The translations under genes and the position numbers were made by a program. The notes under the pieces were generated by a model. The model did no database searches. It was not told the origin of the DNA and saw nothing but the letters and a program-made list of their open reading frames with translations. DNA of 64,000 bases from Rhodococcus marinonascens NBRC 14363 (GTDB lineage Bacteria; Actinomycetota; Actinomycetes; Mycobacteriales; Mycobacteriaceae), in the NCBI RefSeq assembly GCF_001894885.1, contig NZ_BCXB01000012.1:62001-126000 (forward strand). Direction: 5' to 3'. Every line of letters begins with the position of its first letter. The first letter of the stretch is position 1. Of this stretch, positions 1-7,850 are shown in pieces.

Positions 1-2
1 TC

Positions 3-386
3 GCGTGTCTCGGTTTCGCGTGCTGGGCGGTGGGCGCGGAACCGTCACTGGCGGGCTTGCTCATCGCGTTCGCCGCAGCCAAGGCCGTGGCGAGTATTCC
101 TCTGGCCCCCGGCGGGCTGGGGTTCGTCGACGGCACGCTGATTGCCACCTTGACGGCAGCCGGGGCGACAGCGTCGCAAGCCCTCGCGGCCGTCTTCGTC
201 TACCGCGTGGTCAGCTACATCCTCGTCGCACTTGTCGGTTGGATAGTCTTCCTCATCCTGTTCCGGCGCAACCAGCACGAGGACCTGGGGATGGACGTCG
301 AGTTCGAACGACAGGAACAATCGTCGGCGGCCGCCGACGACCACACCACGCGTGCTGCAGACCCCGAGCCCGATTCCCAGCCGTAA
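3..386 (+). CDS. C-terminal part of a polytopic membrane protein (lysylphosphatidylglycerol synthase TM region / UPF0104-like)
   Basis: The gene is cut by the window start; the open frame runs from base 3 to a TAA at 384-386. The visible end has two or three hydrophobic helices around a PLAPGGLGFVDG motif, followed by a charged, Ala/Asp-rich cytoplasmic tail. The Pro-Gly-Gly-Leu-Gly motif between helices is typical of the last helices of the LPG-synthase TM region family (PF03706), whose members are integral membrane proteins thought to act in lipid or polyprenol-linked transfer. The start and most of the protein are missing, so function beyond the family is not assigned. Confidence 0.7.
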   Translation, partial: ACLGFACWAVGAEPSLAGLLIAFAAAKAVASIPLAPGGLGFVDGTLIATLTAAGATASQALAAVFVYRVVSYILVALVGWIVFLILFRRNQHEDLGMDVEFERQEQSSAAADDHTTRAADPEPDSQP

Positions 387-508
387 ATCGCGCACTGCAA
401 CGCAACGATTGAGACACCGCGCCTGGCTCTATACTTGCTGGCACATGCTTCCTGGCACGCCCTTCTCACGCACCCACCACACCGTGATGCGCATCACACT
501 CTGGTTGC

Positions 509-570
509 GGAACAAGTTCCTTTCAGGCATCGTTACATATATTAAATTGAACCTTCAACTACTTCAGTTG
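509..570. promoter_or_regulatory. Cluster of three inverted repeats upstream of the YceI-family gene
   Basis: Three short perfect inverted repeats lie in an AT-richer stretch before the gene at 592: GGAAC-AA-GTTCC (509-520), TTGAA-CC-TTCAA (547-558) and CAACT-ACTTC-AGTTG (556-570); the last two overlap. The TTGAA/TTCAA dyad with short spacer has the size and base composition of MarR-type operators, but no MarR gene is visible in the window. A strong Shine-Dalgarno AAGGAG is at 581-586. The repeats are seen directly; the regulator class is inferred. Confidence 0.5.
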
Positions 571-591
571 TCGTCGATCTAAGGAGTTCAC

Positions 592-1146
592 ATGACCACC
601 GCCACCGCCGCTCTCCCCAACCTGGCCTCCGGAACCTGGGCCATCGACCCGACCCACTCTTCCATCGGTTTCTCCGTACGCCACCTGATGGTCAGCAAGG
701 TCCGCGGCACGTTCAACGACTTCACCGGCGCGATCACGGTCACCGAGGACGGCATCGCCTCGGTCAACGCCGAGATCCAGGTCTCGTCCATCGACACCAA
801 GCACGCCGACCGCGACGCGCACCTCGCTTCGGCCGACTACTTCGGCGCCGAGCAGTTCCCGACCGCCACGTTCACGTCGACCGCCATCCGCGCACAGGGT
901 GACGACTACGTAGTCGAGGGCGAGTTCACCCTCCACGGCGTGACCCGTCCCGTCGCACTCGCGCTCGCCTTCAACGGCGTCAACCCGGGAATGGGCCACG
1001 GCGCGGTGGCGGGCTTCGAAGCCACCACCGAAATCAACCGCAAGGACTTCGGAATCACCGTCGATATGCCGCTCGAAACGGGCGGAGTCGTCGTCGGCGA
1101 CAAGATCAGCATCATCCTCGAGATCGAGGCCAGCCTGCAGGGCTGA
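592..1146 (+). CDS. YceI family protein (lipocalin-like fold, isoprenoid-binding type)
   Basis: The 184-residue protein fits the usual size of the YceI family. It begins with the GTWAIDPTHSSIGFSVRHLMVSKVRGTF-type strand pattern, then a central THGVTRPVAL-type segment (here FTLHGVTRPVAL, about residues 108-119) and an FGITVDMPLETGGVVVGDKI end, all hallmarks of YceI. YceI proteins form an extended lipocalin barrel that binds a polyisoprenoid chain. There is no signal peptide here, so this is probably the cytoplasmic actinobacterial form. The ATG at 592 has AAGGAG five bases upstream. It is probably monocistronic, with a GC-rich hairpin after it and three inverted repeats before it. Confidence 0.9.
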   Translation: MTTATAALPNLASGTWAIDPTHSSIGFSVRHLMVSKVRGTFNDFTGAITVTEDGIASVNAEIQVSSIDTKHADRDAHLASADYFGAEQFPTATFTSTAIRAQGDDYVVEGEFTLHGVTRPVALALAFNGVNPGMGHGAVAGFEATTEINRKDFGITVDMPLETGGVVVGDKISIILEIEASLQG

Positions 1147-1162
1147 GTCTCCCCGAACAGCA

Positions 1163-1196
1163 GGCGCCCGTCCTCCTCTCGCAGGGGGCGGGCGCC
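1163..1196 (+). terminator. Rho-independent-like terminator after the YceI-family gene
   Basis: GGCGCCCG (1163-1170) pairs perfectly with CGGGCGCC (1189-1196), and the inner CCTCC/GGGGG segment can extend the stem. The hairpin ends 16 bases past the YceI stop region and is followed by TTCT rather than a long U-run, as is common in actinobacteria. Confidence 0.6.
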
Positions 1197-1233
1197 CGTT
1201 CTGCTCTCACAGGCCCACCTCTAGGCTGGGCCT

Positions 1234-1629
1234 GTGAAGAAGCATCTGCCCGCGCTCGTGCTGGATATCGTCCTCGTCGTCGTGTTCTGTGCCATCGGTC
1301 GCCGCAACCACGGCGAGGCCAATGCACTGACGGGGCTGGCCGATACGGCATGGCCGTTCCTGACCGGTCTGGCGGTCGGTTGGATCGCCACTGTCGCGCT
1401 CTACCGCGACAAGTTCGACGCGCTCCTGATCGTCCCGACCGGAATCGTGTTGTGGCTGTCGACACTTGTGGTCGGCATGGTGCTACGCATCGTCAGCAGT
1501 CAGGGCACGGCACTGAGCTTCGTCATTGTGGCGAGCACCGTTCTCGCCGTGTTGCTCCTCGGCTGGCGTGCCGTTGCGAAAGCTGTCACGAGGGCGCGCC
1601 ACCACACGATCGTCAGCAAATCCGTATAG
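1234..1629 (+). CDS. DUF3054-like four-helix membrane protein
   Basis: This 131-residue protein has four predicted membrane segments (about residues 5-21, 36-55, 63-85 and 92-113). Its N-terminal pattern, an LDIVLVVVFCAIGRRNH helix followed by TAWPFLTGLAVGW, is the signature I associate with DUF3054, a small actinobacterial/archaeal membrane family of unknown function. The start is a GTG at 1234, which places the first helix directly at the N-terminus. The gene lies 40 bases before the POT transporter and could be co-transcribed with it. The function is unknown. Confidence 0.75.
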   Translation: MKKHLPALVLDIVLVVVFCAIGRRNHGEANALTGLADTAWPFLTGLAVGWIATVALYRDKFDALLIVPTGIVLWLSTLVVGMVLRIVSSQGTALSFVIVASTVLAVLLLGWRAVAKAVTRARHHTIVSKSV

Positions 1630-1668
1630 TCGGCGCCCGAACTCCGACTCGATGTGAGACAGGTTCCC

Positions 1669-3141
1669 ATGAGTGACACCATCGATCCACGACTGGACGA
1701 GAAGAAGTCCGATCACGGCTTCTTCGGCCAACCCGTCGCTCTCTCGAACCTGTTCGGCGTCGAGATGTGGGAACGATTCTCCTTCTACGGGATGCAGGGC
1801 ATCCTGATCTACTACCTCTACTACTCGGTATCCGACGGCGGACTGGGGATCTCCCAGGCCTCGGCTACCAGCATCGTCGGCGCCTACGGCGGCACGGTGT
1901 ATCTCTCGACCATCCTCGGCGCTTGGATAGCCGACCGCCTCCTCGGCTCGGAACGCACACTGTTCTACAGCGCTTTGCTGATCATGCTCGGCCACATCGC
2001 CCTCGCCGTGCTTCCCGGTCTCGGGGGTGTCGGAGTCGGCCTCGTCTGCGTGGCCTTCGGCAGCGGCGGACTGAAGGCCAATGCCACGTCGCTTGTCGGT
2101 GATCTGTACGAGGAGAACGACGACCGCCGCGACGCCGGATTCTCCATCTTCTATATGGGCATCAACCTCGGCGGCCTGGTCGGCCCGCTGCTCACAGGCT
2201 GGGCTCAGAACGCGATCGGATTCCACGCCGGCTTCGCGCTCGCCGCGATCGGCATGGCCCTCGGTCTCACCCAGTACACGCTGGGCCGCAAGCGCCTGCG
2301 CGGTATCGGCGCGACGGCACCGAACCCGCTCCCGCAGAACCAGCGCGCCCGGTGGATCGCGATTGGCGCTGCCGCAGTGGCCTTGGTGGCGGTACTGAGC
2401 TTGACCGGCGCGATCAGCACCAGCAACATGTCGAACATCGTCATCGGATTGACGATCGTGGCGACTATCGGCTACTTCGCGGTCATCCTGACGAGTCGGC
2501 GCATCACGGCCGTCGAACGCAGCCGCGTTTACGCGTTCATCCCGATGTTCATCGCCAGCGCAGTCTTCTGGTCGCTGTTCCAGCAGCAGTTCACCACCAT
2601 CGCGGTGTACGCGGACCAACGACTCAACCGCAACGTGTTGGGCTGGGATTTCCCGCCGTCGTGGGTGCAATCGCTCAATCCCGTCTTCATCATCATTTTC
2701 GCGGGTGTCTTCGCGGCGGCCTGGACCAAGCTGGGCCCCCGTCAGCCGTCGACCCCGATCAAGTTCGCGGCTGGCACCACCATCATGGGTATCGCGTTCC
2801 TGGCGTTCATCCCGATGTCCGGCGGCGGCACCAACAGCGCGCCGGTGCTCGGCTTGGCCGGCATCCTTCTGCTGTTCACATTTGCCGAACTGCTACTTTC
2901 CCCGGTCGGTCTTTCGCTGTCGACGAAACTGGCGCCCAAGGCATTCCACACCCAGATGGTGGCGCTGTTCTTCCTGTCCGTGGCGCTCGGAACTGCCATG
3001 GCAGGCACCCTAGCCAGCTACTACAACCAGGACAACGAGGTTCCGTACTTCACAGCGATCGGGCTCGGATCCATCGCCGTGGGCATCACCCTCGCCATCG
3101 CCGCCCCGAAGATCAAGCAGCTCATGAAGGGCGTGCACTGA
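1669..3141 (+). CDS. POT/PTR2 family proton-coupled di/tripeptide transporter
   Basis: The 490-residue protein has about 12-14 membrane segments. Near residues 31-50 it has the ExxERFSFYG motif (EMWERFSFYG) that couples proton binding in POT transporters, then GAWIADRLLG (PTR2 signature 1) and FYMGINLGGLVGPLL (PTR2 signature 2). These identify an inner-membrane importer of small peptides driven by protons. I chose the ATG at 1669, preceded by GAGACAGG, over the in-frame GTG at 1654 because the protein then begins MSDTIDPRLDE. The gene is convergent with the minus-strand permease remnant at 3175-3450. Confidence 0.92.
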   Translation: MSDTIDPRLDEKKSDHGFFGQPVALSNLFGVEMWERFSFYGMQGILIYYLYYSVSDGGLGISQASATSIVGAYGGTVYLSTILGAWIADRLLGSERTLFYSALLIMLGHIALAVLPGLGGVGVGLVCVAFGSGGLKANATSLVGDLYEENDDRRDAGFSIFYMGINLGGLVGPLLTGWAQNAIGFHAGFALAAIGMALGLTQYTLGRKRLRGIGATAPNPLPQNQRARWIAIGAAAVALVAVLSLTGAISTSNMSNIVIGLTIVATIGYFAVILTSRRITAVERSRVYAFIPMFIASAVFWSLFQQQFTTIAVYADQRLNRNVLGWDFPPSWVQSLNPVFIIIFAGVFAAAWTKLGPRQPSTPIKFAAGTTIMGIAFLAFIPMSGGGTNSAPVLGLAGILLLFTFAELLLSPVGLSLSTKLAPKAFHTQMVALFFLSVALGTAMAGTLASYYNQDNEVPYFTAIGLGSIAVGITLAIAAPKIKQLMKGVH

Positions 3142-3174
3142 CGACCTGGGTTTCTTGTCGGTCCACCCGCAAAC

Positions 3175-3450
3175 TCAGCGCACCCACAGCCAGGCGGCCA
3201 GCCCGAATCCCGCAATCGCGATGACGACGCGGAGCGCGGACGGCGGTATCCGCTTGACGACGGGCGGGCCGCACCAGCCACCGGCCAGAGCGCCGATCGC
3301 CATCGCGGCGGCGGCGCCCCAATGGACGGGGCCGAAGACCGCGAATCCGATCGCCGCTACCAGATTGGCGACGCCCAGCAGAAAACTCTTCAGTATGGTC
3401 GCGCGCCAGATCGTCTCCGAGGTGAGGATCAGGTCGCCATCACCGCACCA
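3175..3450 (-). pseudogene. C-terminal remnant of a TauE/SafE (TSUP) sulfite-exporter family permease
   Basis: Immediately after the stop codon of the degenerate PBP gene, the same minus-strand frame stays open for 91 codons to a TGA at 3177-3175. It reads like the last two helices of a TSUP permease: a WRATILKSFLLGVANLVAA helix, FAVFGPVHW, a Gly/Ala-rich AIGALAGGWCG helix, then a VVKRIPPSALR turn and a final hydrophobic helix. A whole TSUP protein is about 250 residues, so roughly the first two thirds are missing and there is no start codon with a ribosome site. I read it as the stump of a permease gene truncated when the PBP paralogue arrived. Confidence 0.65.
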
Positions 3451-5133
3451 TCAGTTCGGCGGCTTCGCCATCTCACGGAATAGCTTGTCGGTCATCTTGA
3501 TCGCTCGGTCACCGCCGTCGGCATCGGCGACGAAGATCGCGAAAGCCAGATCGCCGCGCGAGCCGTAGACCCAGCGGTCGTCCCCGCTCACCCCGCTCAT
3601 TGCCAAGAGATCCGGGTGCCCCTTCAGATACGACGCTCCGCCTCGCACGACGCTGTCGCGCATGATCCCGCGCAGTTGGTCGTTGACGTGTGCTGGAAGC
3701 GGCTCAGCCTCCACCTCGGTACTGCCCGGCTGGCCATGAACGATCACCGGGGTCGGTGCACTTCCTCGCGCAATCGACGCGGCCACCATGGCCATCCCGA
3801 ACGGTGTCACTGCCGGTAAGTCGCTGCTCTTGCGGTTCATCACCTTGCTCACGCCCGACTGTTCCGCCGTGAATGCAGCGGTCTGATGGTCGAGTCCGGG
3901 GACCTTCCAGTTCATGCCGAGCCCGAGTTGATTCCCCGCTTTATCGACCTCCTCGATCGACAGCGACGACGGGTCGACGCCCTTCTGCAGTGCGGCCGCC
4001 TTCTTCACCAGATCGAGGTTCGATCCGGCCGGATACAAACCCTCGAACGCGATCGAGCCTTCCTCCATCGCCTGATTGTTCTGTGCCGCGGCCAGAACGG
4101 CACCGGTTGACGGCTGGATCAGAACGATCGCCGCGGGGGTTCCGACACTGACCACCGCTTCTTCGGACGCCAGTTGGATGTGGGAGTCGATGGTCGCGTG
4201 AATGTCGGGACCGGGCGGGCCCTGGAAGCCGGCCTGCGGAATCAGCGTCCCTCTCGGATCGACGAGGTGGACGGCCCAGCCGGCGGTGACGTCACGGTTG
4301 GCTTGCCACACATTCCGCAGCGGATCCAGCAGGGGTGTCGTGATGCGCCGATCCGCCGTGATCAGTTTGGGAGTCTTGATGACGATCACACCAGGGATGT
4401 TCAGGTCCTCTTCGAGGTACAGATAGTCCTGATCACGGAGCAACACTGCAGTTACCTGTTCGTGCGGATCCGCCGCCAGTTCCGCCATCATCATGTCCGA
4501 GGTCACCAACGGAGCTACGGGCTCGAGGACCTCTTCGAGTCGACGCGTGGTGGCGACGGGATCGGGCATGGTGGCCGGATCCAGGGTGATGGCGTTGATG
4601 GTCTGCTCGTTCAGCAGCAGCGCACCGGTGGCATCGAAGACTCGTGGCGGGGCGGCATCCGTCCGGTCATAGCGGACGGTTCGCCCACTACCCATGTCGG
4701 GCGCGAGGATTGACGGATCCCAGGAGATCCGCCATCCGACCGAAAGGTTCCGGACCCCACCCTGTACTTGATAGTTCCACTCCTTGTCTTCGCCGAAACG
4801 CCAAGCGGCAGCGACGCTGAAGAAGCCGGTTTTCGGCCCGAGATCCATGAACTGGGTCAGGTCGAACGTCGTGTCCTTCGGGTTCAATCCGTCGAACATC
4901 TGCTGGATCGCCGACTCCGCGGCGTTAGGGTACGAGGTCTGCGCAGCAGCGGCGGCGGCGTCGCCCTCGTTCAGTGCGCTGACGAATTCGTCGACGACCG
5001 ACTGTGCTTCGGACTTATCTTTCGACAGCACACAAGAGCCCAGAATCACCGCCAAAACGACACCAGAGGATAGGGCGATCACATAATTTTTCCGGCGGGC
5101 GAGCGATCGTCCATTCTCCATGTCCACCATCAT
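3451..5133 (-). CDS. Degenerate penicillin-binding lipoprotein paralogue, catalytic motifs lost (pseudoenzyme)
   Basis: The product is a paralogue of the PBP-lipo next door. It has a basic N-terminus, one hydrophobic segment and a lipobox LGSC, then an NTF2-like MecA_N domain and a transpeptidase-like domain starting near the IDSHIQLASEEAV segment. The residues needed for acylation are gone: the SxxK serine site reads SNLD (Ser kept, Lys to Asp); the stretch holding SxN is deleted, leaving about 30 residues instead of about 70; and KTG reads MSG. The frame is intact, and FGMAMVAASIA and GDLAFA(I/V)F segments remain, so it may be a folded non-catalytic lipoprotein. The start is uncertain: ATG at 5133 is used, ATG at 5121 and GTG at 5160 are alternatives. 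It is probably co-transcribed from the PBP-lipo gene upstream. Confidence 0.8.
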   Translation of the reverse strand: MMVDMENGRSLARRKNYVIALSSGVVLAVILGSCVLSKDKSEAQSVVDEFVSALNEGDAAAAAAQTSYPNAAESAIQQMFDGLNPKDTTFDLTQFMDLGPKTGFFSVAAAWRFGEDKEWNYQVQGGVRNLSVGWRISWDPSILAPDMGSGRTVRYDRTDAAPPRVFDATGALLLNEQTINAITLDPATMPDPVATTRRLEEVLEPVAPLVTSDMMMAELAADPHEQVTAVLLRDQDYLYLEEDLNIPGVIVIKTPKLITADRRITTPLLDPLRNVWQANRDVTAGWAVHLVDPRGTLIPQAGFQGPPGPDIHATIDSHIQLASEEAVVSVGTPAAIVLIQPSTGAVLAAAQNNQAMEEGSIAFEGLYPAGSNLDLVKKAAALQKGVDPSSLSIEEVDKAGNQLGLGMNWKVPGLDHQTAAFTAEQSGVSKVMNRKSSDLPAVTPFGMAMVAASIARGSAPTPVIVHGQPGSTEVEAEPLPAHVNDQLRGIMRDSVVRGGASYLKGHPDLLAMSGVSGDDRWVYGSRGDLAFAIFVADADGGDRAIKMTDKLFREMAKPPN

Positions 5134-5226
5134 GCTTTCAGTCACATGCGTAACAAGCACAAGTTGCCTACGAAGAAGTTACGGTTGAGCTACAACTTGT
5201 CCTCAAAATGCAACGTGCAAAGGCTT

Positions 5227-7038
5227 TTATCGCAGAAAACGCCCCGCAGCCAGCACTGCAGGGGCCGAACTGTCGGCTCCGGCGATGAACACGGCAAACG
5301 CCAGGTCGCCCTTGATTCCGACGAACCAGCCGTGAGCCGGTCCGCTTTCCGACTCCGCTGTGCCCGTCTTCCCGAGAAGCCCCGGAATGTCCTGCAGCGC
5401 AGTGGCGGTACCGGCGGTCACAGTTTCACGCATCATGGTCCGCAGGTCGGCGGTGACGCTGGCCGGCGCCGGCGGGGGCGTCTGGTCGGCGGTACCCGGC
5501 TCCCCCTGGACGACCATCGGCAAGGGGGTCGAATCGTTCGCGATCGATGCGGCGACCATCGCCATACCGAACGGCGAAGCGGTCACCTGCCCCTGCCCGA
5601 TGCCGGATTCGACTCGGGCGGCGGAACTATCGGCGACGGGCACGTTTCCGGTGACTGTCGTCAGCCCGGGAGTCACGTAGTCGACCCCCAGGCCGAATTG
5701 CAGGGCAGCCTTCTCGAGCGCGTCTGCCGGCAAACCCGCAGCCAATCGCCCCATAGTGGTGTTGCAGGAGTGGGCGAACGCGGTGTGCAACGGGACGTCA
5801 CCCAGATCGAACTCGCCGTCGTTGGGGATCTGCCTGCCCTCGATGTTCTCGGTGCCGGGGCAGGGCAGGACCGTGTCGGGTGTGACGGCGCCGGCCTGCA
5901 GGGCAGCCGACGTCGTCACCGTCTTGAACGTCGATCCCGGCGGGTAGAGACCGGTGAGCGCAATCGGGCCGATCGCGTCCGCGGAGGCATTCTGTGCCAC
6001 CGCCAGCACCGCCCCCGTCGAAGGACGCAGCGCGACGATCACAGCCTGCTGCGGCACGTCGGCGAGCGCCCCCTCCGCCGCCATCTGCATCGGGAGGTCG
6101 AGAGTCGTTGCGATGTCGGGCGCTTCGGGACCCTGCTCGCCGGCGATGCTCTTGGCGGAGCCGTCCTGCGCGACCAGTTGCACCGCCCATCCTGCGGACG
6201 CATCCTGCCCCTGCTGCCACAGGTCACCGAGATCGGACAGCGTCGGCGAAGCCAGCGCCTTGTCAAGCGTGATCAGTCTGGTCTGCGGGGCCAGGGTCAC
6301 TCCGTCCAGTTGCCGCAACCGCGACTCGATCGGCGCTAGGTCCTCGGTGCGCAGGGTGATGGCCGTGACCGGTTTTCCATCGGCGCCGTCCAGGTCCTGC
6401 TGCAGGGAGGGTGCGGTGATCGTGGGTTCGATCGGGGCGAGCAACTCGGCCACCGCCGCGGTGTCCGCACCCGACTCGAGGTTGACCAGCGTCACCACCT
6501 GTTGCTCGAGGATCGGAGCGCCGGACGCGGCGAGGACCTTCGCGGGCGTCCCGGACGTGGGGGTGTAGCGCAGGGTGGTGCCGTCCGTGAGACCGGGCGC
6601 AAGTACTGCCGGATCCCAGATGATCTTCCAGTCGTCGCCCGCCTTGGTGGCGTTGCCAGAAGTGCTGTATTTCCACTCCTGCCCCGGTGCGAACGGCCAC
6701 GATACGTCCATCGTGAAGATTCCGCCGTCGCCGCCCGACTCGTGGACGTCGGTGCGGGTGAACGTCCCGTCGTTGTTGCCGAGTCCGTCATACAACGCCT
6801 GGATCGCGGCCGAAGCGGCGACCGGATCGGTGGTGAGGTCTGCCGCGGACTGTACGTCGTCGCTGTTCAGCGCGTCGGCGAACTGCTGCGACACCGTGTC
6901 GGGCTGGTCGGGCCCAAAGAGTCCGCAGGCGGAGAGCACCGTCGCGAGTACGACCACCCCCGCCGCCGCCTTGCGGCGGTTGCGCGTGGGACGGGCGGTG
7001 CTGTGACGAACGGTTGAGGTGCGCACGGTCTCGATCAT
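5227..7038 (-). CDS. PBP-lipo type penicillin-binding lipoprotein (class B transpeptidase, MecA_N/NTF2 domain)
   Basis: The 603-residue protein has the size and architecture of mycobacterial PBP-lipo (Rv2864c). It has a basic N-terminus, a hydrophobic segment and lipobox LSAC with the lipidated Cys at 38. An NTF2-like N-terminal domain (about 45-160), a linker and dimerisation region follow, then the transpeptidase domain from about 305. The active-site motifs are all present: SxxK as STFK (S369-K372), SxN as SCN (S424-N426) and KTG as KTGTAE (K557). It should cross-link septal peptidoglycan on the outer face of the membrane. The ATG at 7038 was chosen because it gives a complete lipoprotein signal. 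It is divergent from the gene at 7150 and is followed by its own inactive paralogue. Confidence 0.93.
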   Translation of the reverse strand: MIETVRTSTVRHSTARPTRNRRKAAAGVVVLATVLSACGLFGPDQPDTVSQQFADALNSDDVQSAADLTTDPVAASAAIQALYDGLGNNDGTFTRTDVHESGGDGGIFTMDVSWPFAPGQEWKYSTSGNATKAGDDWKIIWDPAVLAPGLTDGTTLRYTPTSGTPAKVLAASGAPILEQQVVTLVNLESGADTAAVAELLAPIEPTITAPSLQQDLDGADGKPVTAITLRTEDLAPIESRLRQLDGVTLAPQTRLITLDKALASPTLSDLGDLWQQGQDASAGWAVQLVAQDGSAKSIAGEQGPEAPDIATTLDLPMQMAAEGALADVPQQAVIVALRPSTGAVLAVAQNASADAIGPIALTGLYPPGSTFKTVTTSAALQAGAVTPDTVLPCPGTENIEGRQIPNDGEFDLGDVPLHTAFAHSCNTTMGRLAAGLPADALEKAALQFGLGVDYVTPGLTTVTGNVPVADSSAARVESGIGQGQVTASPFGMAMVAASIANDSTPLPMVVQGEPGTADQTPPPAPASVTADLRTMMRETVTAGTATALQDIPGLLGKTGTAESESGPAHGWFVGIKGDLAFAVFIAGADSSAPAVLAAGRFLR

Positions 7039-7090
7039 GCCTGACGTGGTGGCGCACTTCGAGAAAAGATGTAATCATGTAATTATAGTT

Positions 7091-7122
7091 TTTGCATCAC
7101 CGCGTTTTTGCACCACCGCGTT
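7091..7122. repeat. Tandem 16-bp repeat in the divergent promoter region of PBP-lipo and the 7150 gene
   Basis: Two consecutive 16-base units, TTTGCATCACCGCGTT and TTTGCACCACCGCGTT, differ at one base and are followed by a partial third (TGTGCCAC). Just before them an AT-rich stretch carries ATGTAATCATGTAATTA (7069-7085). They lie in the 111-bp gap between the divergent genes, where promoters and operators for both are expected. Confidence 0.4.
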
Positions 7123-7149
7123 TGTGCCACAGGCTCCCAGGAGGACCCC

Positions 7150-7716
7150 ATGAAGAACGCACACGGCCCCGGCGGTCGCCGCTTCGGACGGCCCGGCGGA
7201 TGGCAGCAAGCAGATGTTCCCGACACAAGCGACGCAGCCGACTGGTTCGGTGGCCGCCTCCCGGACGACTGGTTCACAGGACCGGCCACCGTCGAGGTCG
7301 ACCGCGAGGAGATCGTGGTGGTCGGCGAGTTGCCACCCGTCGAATCTGGCGACTCAGGTTCGGAGGCCGCGGCCGACGGCCGCATCGCCCGATTCCGTGA
7401 ATCGACCAGAGCGTTCCGGATGCGTATCGCAGACGAAGCCGAGATGCGCTATGGACGCAAGGTCGCGTGGGGTGTCACCCTCGATGGCCGCACGTCTCTC
7501 TTCACCCACCTCGCCGTCCCGGTGATGACCCGACTCCGTCAACCCGAACGCAAGGTTCTCGACACCCTCGTCGATGCCGGGGTTGCGAGATCGCGGTCGG
7601 ACGCCCTGATGTGGACGGTGAGATTGGCCGGGCGGCACAGCGAGCAGTGGCTCGCCGAACTGCGCGAGGCCATGGCGAAGGTCGACGAACTCAGGGCCGA
7701 CGGTCCCCAGATCTAA
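7150..7716 (+). CDS. Conserved hypothetical actinobacterial protein
   Basis: I do not recognise this 188-residue soluble protein. It starts with a Gly/Pro/Trp-rich flexible region and an acidic middle. From about residue 85 to the end it is a charged alpha-helical domain with SRSDALMWTVRLAGRHSEQWLAELREAM, which looks like a ribbon-helix-helix or coiled-helix tail with conserved Trp. The ATG at 7150 is preceded by AGGAGGACCCC, an excellent ribosome site, so it was preferred over the ATG at 7108. Being divergent from PBP-lipo, it may share regulation with that gene. Confidence 0.7.
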   Translation: MKNAHGPGGRRFGRPGGWQQADVPDTSDAADWFGGRLPDDWFTGPATVEVDREEIVVVGELPPVESGDSGSEAAADGRIARFRESTRAFRMRIADEAEMRYGRKVAWGVTLDGRTSLFTHLAVPVMTRLRQPERKVLDTLVDAGVARSRSDALMWTVRLAGRHSEQWLAELREAMAKVDELRADGPQI

Positions 7717-7729
7717 ATCGATTGCGCAA

Positions 7730-7810
7730 ATGGTGGGTGGCGCCATACCGTGGACGTTGTCAACAAGCACCGGACACGAGAGGAACGGGCCATTGCTCCT
7801 GAAGAGGTAG
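7730..7810 (+). other. Possible upstream leader ORF of the ABC-F gene
   Basis: A 26-codon ORF from ATG 7730 to TAG 7808-7810 lies in the 134-bp leader of the ABC-F gene. Antibiotic-resistance ABC-F genes in Gram-positive bacteria are often controlled by translation of a short leader peptide. There is no good ribosome site before this ATG, so the call is weak. Confidence 0.2.
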
Positions 7811-7850
7811 TTACGCGAGTCTGCATCCGCATCTTCCTCTGGAGTACCCG

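Noticed and set aside
1483-2670. Long minus-strand open frame opposite the POT transporter
   Set aside because: It is antisense to a clear transporter gene, has Arg/Glu/Ala-rich low-complexity content and matches no family; an effect of high GC.
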